This document shows, piece by piece, positions 34,697 through 42,769 of a stretch of 64,000 bases of DNA. The DNA comes from a virus. Positions within the stretch are counted from its first letter, which is position 1. Every line of letters starts with the position of its first letter. The translations under genes and the position numbers were made by a program. Location: the IMG/VR virus record IMGVR_UViG_3300042558_005120, positions 1 to 64,000 of that record. One strand, written 5' to 3'. A model generated the notes under the pieces. It saw nothing but the letters and a program-made list of their open reading frames with translations, did not search any database and was not told the DNA's origin.

Positions 34697-35785
34697 TTAA
34701 TTAGTTTTATTAATAAAATTAACACAATCGGAAATAACTTTCTCTGGATTATTTCGATAATCATTTTCCCATACAACTAATACTTGGTATCCACATTTTT
34801 CTATTAAATGTATCTTTTCAGTGTGAGCATCCCAAATTTCCTTTGCGGTTTTTTGTATCATTTTGTGGAAATACGTTGATTCATAAGTAGAAGGATTACA
34901 ATGCCAATAATCACCATTGAACTCAATAATTTTTTTGTCAATTACAAAGTCGTATGCAAAACACTTTTGTACTTCTGGAAAAAATCGAAAATATTGTTTT
35001 TGCCCGTTAAGTGCACAGTAATAAGTAGTGGAAGGCTCTAATTGGTCAACTATAGATTTAATTAATTCTAATTCAACAGAAGAGTATATGGTTTTACAAA
35101 TTTTTGTGAACTCACCGTTTTTGTATTTTTCTTCAATCTTTTTGCTCCATTTTATATGTCTTTCTTTCCATACCTCAGGGCCTAAATCTGAACCATATTT
35201 GTCAATACATTTTTCTAAAGTAAACGTTCTTTGTCTTTCCTTTTGCATTTCTTTAGCATCTTTAATTGTATATCCTTTGTTTAACCAATATTCCAATTCT
35301 AAAGGTGTTCTGCCTTTATATAATTCAGGATTATTTCGTATTTTATCTAAAAATACGCCAACCATTGAATTTGTTTGCTTCTTTTGTTGTGCTAAAGCTT
35401 CTTCTTTAGAATATCCTTTGTTTTCCCAATATTCTATTGTATTAAAATGCTGTCCAGGGTTTTCCTGTTTAGATTTACTTATGTTCTTTCCTCTTTTATT
35501 ATAAGAGCTGTTAATCTTATTAACAGCTTGCTCATAAGTTAATCCGAACTTTTCCATCTGCCACTGTGGGTTTGTTGTTAATTTAGCGGTCGCTGTTTTG
35601 TTTTTTAATTCATTGACTTTAGTAACCGCTTCATTATACGTTAAACCAAATTTTTGTATCTGATAATCTACAGAATACGGATTAGATTTTTTCCCCTGTA
35701 TCTCTTTAATTTTAATCAATGCTTCCTCTTCTGATAATCCAAACTTTGTCATTTGATAACTGACGTCTTTCCAACTTTTTCTCAT
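34697..35785 (-). CDS. Homing endonuclease (Vsr/EDxHD type) with repeat array, between helicase halves
   Basis: A 362-residue protein. Residues about 1-185 contain five imperfect repeats of ~30-40 residues around a [YW][QW]xxKFGLTYxxAVxKIN or YWxxKGYSxEEA core, a likely sequence-reading DNA-binding array. Residues about 185-360 match the other endonuclease here: KERQRTFTLEKCIDKYG, then a Vsr-like nuclease with EFNGDYWHCNP and VVWENDY. It lies between the two gp41 genes, as expected for a mobile element that homes into the split-intein locus. Confidence 0.8.
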   Translation of the reverse strand: MRKSWKDVSYQMTKFGLSEEEALIKIKEIQGKKSNPYSVDYQIQKFGLTYNEAVTKVNELKNKTATAKLTTNPQWQMEKFGLTYEQAVNKINSSYNKRGKNISKSKQENPGQHFNTIEYWENKGYSKEEALAQQKKQTNSMVGVFLDKIRNNPELYKGRTPLELEYWLNKGYTIKDAKEMQKERQRTFTLEKCIDKYGSDLGPEVWKERHIKWSKKIEEKYKNGEFTKICKTIYSSVELELIKSIVDQLEPSTTYYCALNGQKQYFRFFPEVQKCFAYDFVIDKKIIEFNGDYWHCNPSTYESTYFHKMIQKTAKEIWDAHTEKIHLIEKCGYQVLVVWENDYRNNPEKVISDCVNFINKTN

Positions 35786-35843
35786 AGTTTGTAATGAATA
35801 TTTTAAATTATATATTCATTGGAGAGATGAAAATTTATGCAAA

Positions 35844-36536
35844 TTAATATGGGATAAATCGTTTATGGAATTCACCAATTTCAATTTCTTCAACAACTCC
35901 TGTTTTTTTGTTTCGGACAGCAATTTTGGCATCAGATGTGGTGCATTTACCAATTTTCATTTCACCGATAAAACAAAAAAGAGCTTTGCTGTACCATCCA
36001 CCGCCTAAGATTAAATCGAGATAAGGATATCCCGTAGAGAAAGTATCTGATGTTGGTTGCTCGTGGCTGTCGGGATTAAAGAAATCCAAACCTTCGTCAA
36101 ATCCAAATTGAATATTATTCCGGTCAGTGATAATCGACTTTGCAGTTTGGACAACATCTTTAATGTTCTCGGCATTGATTTTTGTATTTTTCAGATAGGC
36201 TATCAAATCCATTACTGAAAGATCCAAATTTTTAAATTCAATCCAAGATTGTGCAGTCTCAGAAATCCAGGTTGTGTCGAATTCAGAAAGACGAGTTTCA
36301 AAAATCATTTCAATTTTGGTCGAAGAAAGGTCATCCCCCAATTCTTGCATTTTTGAAATCTCAACACATTGTGCTGATGTAGGTACTTGAGAGTATTTTT
36401 GAATAAACTCAACAGATATTTCATAAAGTTTTCGAATATCTGGAGAATCAAAAAACCTGGGTTTCACAATATCCAACAGCTCTTTGTTGGCCATCAGATA
36501 GTGATAAAATATTTTTTCGAGGTGTGGTGCTGTCAT
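35844..36536 (-). CDS. gp41: Replicative helicase, N-terminal part, with split-intein N half
   Basis: A 230-residue protein from ATG 36536 (MTAPHLEK; the in-frame TTG 15 bases upstream is less likely). Residues 1-197 are the helicase N-domain and start of the RecA fold, ending in FIGEMKIGK (Walker A lysine 197). Cys198 starts a 33-residue N-intein (CTTSDAKIAV...), one of the shortest natural N-parts I would expect, stopping before block B. Without the partner the Walker A serine is absent, so helicase activity should depend on splicing. The last residues (FHKRFIPY) precede the stop. Confidence 0.9.
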   Translation of the reverse strand: MTAPHLEKIFYHYLMANKELLDIVKPRFFDSPDIRKLYEISVEFIQKYSQVPTSAQCVEISKMQELGDDLSSTKIEMIFETRLSEFDTTWISETAQSWIEFKNLDLSVMDLIAYLKNTKINAENIKDVVQTAKSIITDRNNIQFGFDEGLDFFNPDSHEQPTSDTFSTGYPYLDLILGGGWYSKALFCFIGEMKIGKCTTSDAKIAVRNKKTGVVEEIEIGEFHKRFIPY

Positions 36537-36566
36537 AGATATTATATGCAAAATTAGTTAAATAGT

Positions 36567-36866
36567 TTACACCCAAGGCATATAGGTTAACTTAAATCGA
36601 TCTTTATTTTTTTCCAATTTAATTAGACTATCACTGTTAGGATTTACTAATTTATCCAAAAAAGTTCTTAGTTCTTCAATTGTACTAAAATGATATTTCA
36701 TTCCTGACCAAACTTGCTCTGGCAAAAAATCTTTACTTAGTCTATTTAAGTCGTCCAAGGTTGATACCAACGCATAACAGAGGTCGTCATACGTTGGGTA
36801 ACCAGGCATTTCTTGATAGACACCAAGTAAGTATTTAATCGGTAATTTAGACTGATTAATTTTCAT
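36567..36866 (-). CDS. Hypothetical protein
   Basis: A 99-residue protein I do not recognise, with two predicted helices (about 25-45 and 60-75) and Tyr/Pro-rich termini. Its ATG overlaps the last 11 bases of the UvsX C-part gene, so it is probably coupled to it. It precedes the helicase N-part. Confidence 0.7.
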   Translation of the reverse strand: MKINQSKLPIKYLLGVYQEMPGYPTYDDLCYALVSTLDDLNRLSKDFLPEQVWSGMKYHFSTIEELRTFLDKLVNPNSDSLIKLEKNKDRFKLTYMPWV

Positions 36867-37566
36867 CTTCTAAAATGGTGTTTGCAATTTCATCGTCTTC
36901 CAATTCGTTGATTTCATTAATATTTGGAAGCATAAATGTTTTCTTGATAATTTTTTCATCCAACTCTTTAAGAACTTCTTGCGTGATTATTTTTGCTGTA
37001 AAAAGTTCATTAGGCTTAATTGAATCTGCAAGGTGGCGAACAGCGATTGTCCTGGAAGTTTCCTTTCCTTCAAAGTAAAGGACTTCCTCGACCCCATTTT
37101 CTCGTGTTACTGTAAAACGAGTATTTGCTATTTCCGCTTGTTCGGCCGGAGACTTCTTATTAAATTCCTTTTCGGTAATAAGTTTACCTCTTTGTATTCC
37201 ACAAGTTTCCCAATTCATATACTCTTCTAAGCCAACAAAGCGGTTCATACCGCGAATAAAACTGATGTGAAACTTAATTGGAATTGGTCGAGCAAAACGA
37301 TTCTTTGCAGGTTTAGATGTAACAATAATTCCGGTTCGATTAGTTCCATCTTCCTTTAATTGTGCCTTGCTTAGTTGCAATATAATTGAAGCATTGTATA
37401 TTGCCCCGCCTCCACCACTGATTGTTTGTCCAGGGATATACGACCCGATCGAATTGTGCATCACAACCCCATCTTTGGACAAATAATGATGTGCAGTTGC
37501 AACTTCAATATCGTACACCGTATTTAAGTCACCCTGTTCTTTTTTAAGAAGTTTTAATTTTTTCAT
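36856..37566 (-). CDS. uvsX: UvsX recombinase, C-terminal part, with split-intein C half
   Basis: A 236-residue protein. Residues 1-38 are a classical short intein C-part (YDIEVATAHHYLSKDGVVMHN, cut here as block G, ending HN). The extein begins Ser39 with SIGSYIPGQTISGGGGAIYN, the loop-L2 and DNA-binding region of RecA/UvsX, followed by the C-terminal strand-exchange core (KPAKNRFARPIPIKF) and an acidic tail (about 205-236) typical of UvsX. Spliced with 208 N-extein residues the protein would have about 406 residues, near T4 UvsX (391). Confidence 0.9.
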   Translation of the reverse strand: MKKLKLLKKEQGDLNTVYDIEVATAHHYLSKDGVVMHNSIGSYIPGQTISGGGGAIYNASIILQLSKAQLKEDGTNRTGIIVTSKPAKNRFARPIPIKFHISFIRGMNRFVGLEEYMNWETCGIQRGKLITEKEFNKKSPAEQAEIANTRFTVTRENGVEEVLYFEGKETSRTIAVRHLADSIKPNELFTAKIITQEVLKELDEKIIKKTFMLPNINEINELEDDEIANTILEDEN

Positions 37567-37604
37567 TGTTTGTTTTTATTTTCAGAAATCATACATTTTT
37601 GTAC

Positions 37605-38513
37605 TTATTTAACAAAAATTTCATCACCTTCTTCTAATTCATCAGCAGTAATCCAAGAATCCGTACTTGTAATATCATCTGGGTTAACCAAGAATAAGTG
37701 AAGTGGAGAACATTCAATTTTAATATCACCTTCAAAGTGTAGTTTAATAGTTCGGGTGTTATCATATTTAAATGTATCAACAACCGGCTGTGGTCCATCG
37801 ATTGTCATAACCACATCATTAATTTTGATTTCTTCTAGTTTTTTGCAAGTACCGTCTGCCATTTGTACTTCTGTATCACCTAAAGCACAAGCATAAGTGT
37901 GGTTTGTAAATATAAACGGGATTTTAAATTCAGCAAGGTCAGTTGTGATAACTCTAAAAAGTGAACGAAGATCTTGCTGTTTTGTCATATCCTTTTTCTC
38001 ACTTCCACTTGCAGCATCTACTTTTTCTTTTGTTGTTGCCAAGTTTCCTAATGAGTCTAACACCAACATAATTTTCGGAAGTTCAGTTCCTTTTTCTTTT
38101 GCTTTGCGTAAAGTGTCACATAAGTTAGCAACAAAGTGTCGGACTTCTAATGAAGTTGCAACTGGTTGGTAGCGAACTTTATCTGGGTCAATTCCAAAAT
38201 TTCTCATTATATCTTCATCCACTGCTGCTTCAGAGTCACAATAAATAATATTGTAACCCATCCTTTGAGCTTCACGGCAAGCATTTAATGTTAAAAAAGT
38301 TTTGCCCGTTCCTGACTCACCCGCAAAACAAATTGAACGAGAATTAGGTATCCCGCCAAAAAGTGAACCCGTTAATTGCGCATTTAATAAATAGTTACCA
38401 GTATCAATCCACTCATCAATTTTTGAAAAAGTATTCCCGGTAATAATTGAACCCTTTGGGTTGATTTTGGATAACACCGTATCCAATTCTGAAAAAGAAA
38501 ATCCTTTTGCCAT
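37605..38513 (-). CDS. uvsX: UvsX recombinase, N-terminal part, with split-intein N half
   Basis: A 302-residue protein. Residues 1-208 are the RecA-like core: Walker A AGESGTGKTF (about 66-75), IIYCDSEAAVDED, Walker B IMLVLDSLGNL (about 150-160) and FIFTNHTYA at the splice edge. Cys209 starts a 94-residue N-intein with block A (CALGDTEVQM), block B-like CSPLHLFLVN and a DELEEGDEIFV end. This is the usual split position between the N and C intein parts, unlike the atypical splits in gp17 and gp41. Only 38 bases separate it from the C-part gene and no endonuclease is present. Confidence 0.92.
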   Translation of the reverse strand: MAKGFSFSELDTVLSKINPKGSIITGNTFSKIDEWIDTGNYLLNAQLTGSLFGGIPNSRSICFAGESGTGKTFLTLNACREAQRMGYNIIYCDSEAAVDEDIMRNFGIDPDKVRYQPVATSLEVRHFVANLCDTLRKAKEKGTELPKIMLVLDSLGNLATTKEKVDAASGSEKKDMTKQQDLRSLFRVITTDLAEFKIPFIFTNHTYACALGDTEVQMADGTCKKLEEIKINDVVMTIDGPQPVVDTFKYDNTRTIKLHFEGDIKIECSPLHLFLVNPDDITSTDSWITADELEEGDEIFVK

Positions 38514-38527
38514 ATAATTTTTTTATT

Positions 38528-39715
38528 TTAAAAAAGTGCAGTTCGCACAAAAAGCTCTTCAGGTATTGAAGGGATGCCCATTGAATTTAAAAATCGGTTC
38601 ATTGGTTCGATAACACATTTTGCAAACTGAATATCATAGTCAACCTCGGGTGCCATTTCAGTAGGGAAACCGCCTGGCAGATATCCAAAGATATTCTGCC
38701 CGGCAGGACCCTTTGATTTTGCATAATAGTATCTAATTTTGTCACCTGATTTGATAAGCTCGTATTTGTTTTTCCATTTTGAGTTATGGACCAAATAGTT
38801 ATGATACCCGGCAGCTCGAACGTGAATGGGACAATTTGGATTTATTATAAAAGTGTCTCGGTCATTTGCGATTCCTTTCTCATAGTCATTGATACTTGAA
38901 GACATCGAAATTGCTTCAATATCACTTAACATAAATTCTTCCTTTTCTTTCTTTAAACGTTGAACGAATTTTTTAAGATCCAACTTGTTTCTTTCTTGAA
39001 AAAGAATAATTAACAAATCTTTTAGTCTTTTTCGAGCAAATGCAGGTGTAGAAGATTGAACAATCTCTACACCCTTTGCATCAATTTTGCTTTGTGGTTG
39101 GTAGCGAATACCATCGCCTTTGCCGGTTTTCCAAGCCTTATCCATAACGTATTTTTTCTTTTTCAAGAAAATAGCTGAATACGAAAGGGTTTCAAATTCT
39201 AGGTTTTGAATATTTTCTGTTCCAGATTTTTCTGCAAATTTTGCAAAATTCTTATCCAAATATTGTTTTAACCTAAGTTTGTAAATTTGATGTATCAGTT
39301 CTTCTGCGGACCCGTTCCAATCACATCCATTAACAACTTCTTGGAAAGTAATATAGACCGAATCTGTATCGCCATAAACTGATACATCATTAATTACTCG
39401 TTCAACTCTGGTTAGACCAAGCTTTGTGTGCAGCTCTTTATCTCGATACCAAAATTCTGAAAAATAACGATTCATAATACTTTGAACAAACTTGATAAGT
39501 TCTTGTCCTTGAAGCGTAATTGCTTCTGCAACTTTAATATTAAAACCAACAAAGTACGCGGATGCGGTTGCACCATAACAGCTGTTGATAAAGATTTTTA
39601 TTGCTTGTTCTTCATTTTTTTTGATGTTCATTAAAGAAGTTAATCTTTCGATTTCAGCTTTAATGTCATCACGACTTGCAGAAACTAAATCAATGTTCGA
39701 ATATTTTAAATCCAT
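38528..39715 (-). CDS. gp43: DNA polymerase (family B), C-terminal part
   Basis: A 395-residue protein holding the second half of the T4 gp43 polymerase: fingers motif B KIFINSCYGATAS (about 42-54), motif C VYGDTDSVYI (about 113-122, catalytic Asp pair), the KKKYVMDKAWK thumb-proximal segment, and the thumb. It starts in the fingers coiled coil. No intein sequence is present at its start. The N-terminal half is 10.8 kb upstream at 50475-51875; together they make 861 residues (T4: 898). It directly precedes UvsX and follows the clamp gene. Confidence 0.92.
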   Translation of the reverse strand: MDLKYSNIDLVSASRDDIKAEIERLTSLMNIKKNEEQAIKIFINSCYGATASAYFVGFNIKVAEAITLQGQELIKFVQSIMNRYFSEFWYRDKELHTKLGLTRVERVINDVSVYGDTDSVYITFQEVVNGCDWNGSAEELIHQIYKLRLKQYLDKNFAKFAEKSGTENIQNLEFETLSYSAIFLKKKKYVMDKAWKTGKGDGIRYQPQSKIDAKGVEIVQSSTPAFARKRLKDLLIILFQERNKLDLKKFVQRLKKEKEEFMLSDIEAISMSSSINDYEKGIANDRDTFIINPNCPIHVRAAGYHNYLVHNSKWKNKYELIKSGDKIRYYYAKSKGPAGQNIFGYLPGGFPTEMAPEVDYDIQFAKCVIEPMNRFLNSMGIPSIPEELFVRTALF

Positions 39716-39726
39716 TTTTATATTTT

Positions 39727-40458
39727 TTATTCAACTTTACCTAATGTCAAAATAGTGTCGGTTTCCAAAGAATGGAATATCAAGCGGTCATCTGACATAT
39801 AAGTTTTAGCATCTTCTTTGTCAAGGAATGCAAACTGATTCTTGTAAACAGAAGTTGCAATTTTTGCTTTGGTATTATTTACATTACACAAACTGTAGTT
39901 GTAAGATTTACCACGTGCTGAAAGAACACCTTTAGCTAATTCAAATGTTAGGATTTTTTGATCCGAGTCAATTGTTCCAAGAGAAGCAATTTTTGATTGG
40001 ATATCCTTTGTTAAAACAAAGTCAACTTCAGCCGCATCAGTACTTGCGATTTTTGACATTAACTCATCTGAGATGTGAGTAAACAATCTAAGACTCGCAC
40101 ATGGGAAATTGATTTCCAATTCGGGACTTCTTAATACAATTTCAGTTCCAACAGTTTGTCCGTCAACAGTTTCAGTTTCAATTCGCATTGTAACATCATT
40201 CCCGGTAAAGTGTGAGAAAGCTTTAATCAGTTTATCTAATGAATAAACACCAATTAATACAGTGCTGTCAGTAGATTCATCGTACTCAAAAATTTGACTC
40301 AATTCAATTTTTGAATATTTAACCACACTTTTCTCAGGGGTGTGAGTTTTTGCTTTTAGGTAATCACCTTCGATTTCAAGAAGTAAAGTGTTTGAAATTG
40401 ATTGAAAGCGTTTTAGAAAAGTTACCAAATCATTGGTAGAATGAATTTTAAAAGTCAT
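39727..40458 (-). CDS. gp45: Sliding clamp
   Basis: A 243-residue protein (T4 gp45 has 228) with the clamp-like repeated beta-alpha layout: an N-terminal helix NDLVTFLKRFQSI, a DYLKAKTHTPEKSVVKYS strand region, and a C-terminal DDRLIFHSLETDTILTLGKVE. It forms the trimeric ring that tethers gp43 and, in T4, activates late promoters through gp55 and gp33. The position directly before gp43 (C-part) supports the call. Sequence identity to T4 appears low. Confidence 0.8.
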   Translation of the reverse strand: MTFKIHSTNDLVTFLKRFQSISNTLLLEIEGDYLKAKTHTPEKSVVKYSKIELSQIFEYDESTDSTVLIGVYSLDKLIKAFSHFTGNDVTMRIETETVDGQTVGTEIVLRSPELEINFPCASLRLFTHISDELMSKIASTDAAEVDFVLTKDIQSKIASLGTIDSDQKILTFELAKGVLSARGKSYNYSLCNVNNTKAKIATSVYKNQFAFLDKEDAKTYMSDDRLIFHSLETDTILTLGKVE

Positions 40459-40525
40459 AATTTGTTTTTTAAGTTAATTTAAGAAATGATTTATTTAAAT
40501 AGTATGCAATTTTAAGTAAAAAGTT

Positions 40526-41917
40526 TTATTCATCTTGAGCATCGTCAATAGCGTAATATTCGATTCCATCGATTTCAGTTGGTTCATCTGAGGTTAGTAG
40601 TGAGTTGAAAAGATTTTTCTGATTCTGCGTTGACCTTACGATTGAACCATCTACCATATTTTGAAATGCTGATTCAGCATTTCTTAATTCTTCTTTTTGC
40701 TGAATAATACTTTTTTCCAATTCTGTAATGGTTTTGATTGTTTTATTGTACTCATCTTCAGACATTGTTTTTAGCAATATCGAATTTAATCTTCTTCTAA
40801 TTGTGTCATTGCTTGTTAAAGTATCAATAAACTCATCAATCTCAGTCTGTTGTCTCATTGATTTGCTGGAAATCATATATTTTAAGTAGGCATTTTTGCA
40901 TTTTTGGAATTCCAATTCCTCAGTGTCAACTTTGAGATAATATCGCAACCTTTCAACATTTAAACTTGCAATTCGATACTTATAGTCATCAATATAGTCT
41001 TCAACACGATTGTAGTTAATTACAACTCCATCTTTAACAAAAACCAAAGTTTCGGTGATTAGCAATTTGGTTGCTTTATCTACCTTTATTTTTAAGTCTT
41101 CCCACTCGGGGATTGTACCTTTGTGTTTAAAAACTATTTCAACTTTCTCCGAAGAATTATTTGTAATTGTACAATTTGGTAAGTCTTCAGTAAATTGATT
41201 AATTTTCTTAAGGAAATTTGTGTATTTCATTAAAGGTGGAAGATCTGTTACCTTAATTGTTTTTGCCTGCTCGTTGATTTCAACAGACCCAGTAATCAAC
41301 CAAGACTTATCCAAACCTTGGTACCTTGTAATTTTTCCAGTAAATCCTTGGAAATGTGGTTTAACTTCTTTAACTTTGCCATCAAGATATTTTTGAATGT
41401 CTTCAAGTTTTCTAGGAAGAATTGTTGTTTTATAACCAACTGCAATTCCTACAATCATTGTAGTCAAACCAATTGGTAAGTCAACCCATAACGGGTCCCA
41501 ACTATCACTTTCATTTTTCTTATTTAAGAAATGACTTTTCTTAATAATCTCTGAAATTTTGGAATTGATTTTAATTGAAGTATAACGTGCCGCAGATGCG
41601 GTGTTATCCACAGGTGTTCCAAAGAAACCATCGCCTTCCAACAGTGAAATACTGTTTCCATAAGGACGTGCTAATTTATTGATGGCTCCGGTTAATGCCA
41701 TATCGCCATGGTGGTACCCTCCAGAAATACAAGCACCAACTAAAGAAATTGTTTTGTTGAAATGGTGGGGCGCATTCATTAGAATAAATCTTTGGACATT
41801 TGTCAAAGCATCATCAAATGCGGGTATTCCTCGGTTTTCTAAAACATAAAGAGCATAGTTTCTGAAGTTAACATCTATATGTTTTGAGACCGAAAGGGAA
41901 ATTGGTTTTGCTTTCAT
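40526..41917 (-). CDS. gp52: DNA topoisomerase II medium subunit
   Basis: A 463-residue GyrA/ParC-like subunit (T4 gp52: 442). The breakage-reunion domain shows NVQRFILMNAP, a GGYHHGDMALTGAINKLARPY segment and the catalytic tyrosine in TASAARYTSIKI (about 112). The C-terminal part is a long coiled coil. It acts with gp39 (44217-46043). Leader CATATAAAGTAAAAATGATAATATG precedes the start (ATG 41917). Confidence 0.92.
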   Translation of the reverse strand: MKAKPISLSVSKHIDVNFRNYALYVLENRGIPAFDDALTNVQRFILMNAPHHFNKTISLVGACISGGYHHGDMALTGAINKLARPYGNSISLLEGDGFFGTPVDNTASAARYTSIKINSKISEIIKKSHFLNKKNESDSWDPLWVDLPIGLTTMIVGIAVGYKTTILPRKLEDIQKYLDGKVKEVKPHFQGFTGKITRYQGLDKSWLITGSVEINEQAKTIKVTDLPPLMKYTNFLKKINQFTEDLPNCTITNNSSEKVEIVFKHKGTIPEWEDLKIKVDKATKLLITETLVFVKDGVVINYNRVEDYIDDYKYRIASLNVERLRYYLKVDTEELEFQKCKNAYLKYMISSKSMRQQTEIDEFIDTLTSNDTIRRRLNSILLKTMSEDEYNKTIKTITELEKSIIQQKEELRNAESAFQNMVDGSIVRSTQNQKNLFNSLLTSDEPTEIDGIEYYAIDDAQDE

Positions 41918-41968
41918 ATTATCATTTTTACTTTATATGAAATATTCAGCTCAAAGTTTTCAATAAAA

Positions 41969-41994
41969 AAAGCATTAGGAATTCCTAATGCTTT
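41969..41994 (-). terminator. Rho-independent terminator
   Basis: An 11-bp perfect stem, AAAGCATTAGG/CCTAATGCTTT, with an AATT tetraloop and a T run on the minus strand, directly past the stop of the ferritin-like gene. It is symmetrical, so it could stop transcription in either direction. Confidence 0.85.
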
Positions 41995-42022
41995 CGATAA
42001 ACTAGTTTCAGTGTTTGAGTTT

Positions 42023-42382
42023 TTATTTTAAAGTCAAAAGATATTTTAACTTCATCAATGCGGCTTGAATCTCATCTCGGATATTTGCAAGTTCGCTATC
42101 CTTATCAGACATAAAGGAATCACTGATAAAATCAAACATACCATCAATAAATGCGTTTACGTTAATGGTATCATAGTCTGCAAAACTTACATCTTTCATT
42201 CCACCTAACTTAGGGCGTTGATATTTTCCACTGTAAACCTCAATCATTTGGTCGAACAGGTCATTCAGTGTTTCATAAGTTTCGCCAAAGGCATTGTGTT
42301 CAGCAAAAGATTCGGTTTGCCAATGCAATAATCTAAGTTGTCCTTGCATTTGGATGATGTTTGTCAGTAATTCCTTTTCCAT
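42023..42382 (-). CDS. Small helical protein, Dps/ferritin-like (DUF5856-type)
   Basis: A 119-residue all-helical protein. The first helix (QMQGQLRLLHWQTESFAEHNAFGETYE) has the HWxTxSFAxHxAxGxxYE pattern like Dps/ferritin-like four-helix bundles and the phage family DUF5856. Metal binding or DNA protection is possible but unproved, since only some ferroxidase ligands can be matched. It stands alone between two terminators or A-rich leaders. Confidence 0.65.
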   Translation of the reverse strand: MEKELLTNIIQMQGQLRLLHWQTESFAEHNAFGETYETLNDLFDQMIEVYSGKYQRPKLGGMKDVSFADYDTINVNAFIDGMFDFISDSFMSDKDSELANIRDEIQAALMKLKYLLTLK

Positions 42383-42490
42383 TTTATTTAGATTTAATAT
42401 TTATTTTAGTTTTTTAATTTTAAAGAAGCGCTTCTTCCTCCCATAACTTGGAACGAATTGTGTTTCCTGCAAAACCCGAATAATAAAAAA

Positions 42491-42748
42491 TTATGCGCCT
42501 CTTTCAGTATCTCTCATATATCTTTTATGCAGCTTTTCAAATTCTTCAAGTAACTTCATCCCTTCAGCCTCTCCAAAATATAAAACAATACCAACTGCTA
42601 ATGCGTCCCATCCATCTTCATAATTTAACTTACTTTTTCCTGCAGCTGATTGCACAGTAAATACCGTACTTGACCATTGTTTATAGTCGTACTTAATTTT
42701 GTTTGCTTCGTTTAACGAAAAGCTTTCAAATGTTTTAATTCTTTCCAT
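42491..42748 (-). CDS. Small protein with capsid-targeting-like N-terminus
   Basis: An 85-residue protein starting MERIKTFESFSLNEAN, the shared N-terminal peptide of this phage (see findings), with a gp21-like cleavage point after the Glu before Ala. The mature part (about 70 residues) has a YDYKQWSSTVFTVQSAAGK segment and two helices. Function unknown. It follows the AAA+ gene that also carries the peptide. Confidence 0.75.
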   Translation of the reverse strand: MERIKTFESFSLNEANKIKYDYKQWSSTVFTVQSAAGKSKLNYEDGWDALAVGIVLYFGEAEGMKLLEEFEKLHKRYMRDTERGA

Positions 42749-42769
42749 ATTTTTTTGTGTTTTTTAATT

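Noticed and set aside
37567-37604. Remnant of an endonuclease between UvsX halves
   Set aside because: Only 38 AT-rich bases are present, with no trace of a coding frame.
42383-42490. Gene or RNA in the ~108-base gap, with a GAAGCGCTTC palindrome
   Set aside because: No convincing ORF; the palindrome may be a weak terminator but has no clear T run, and the A-rich end is a normal leader.
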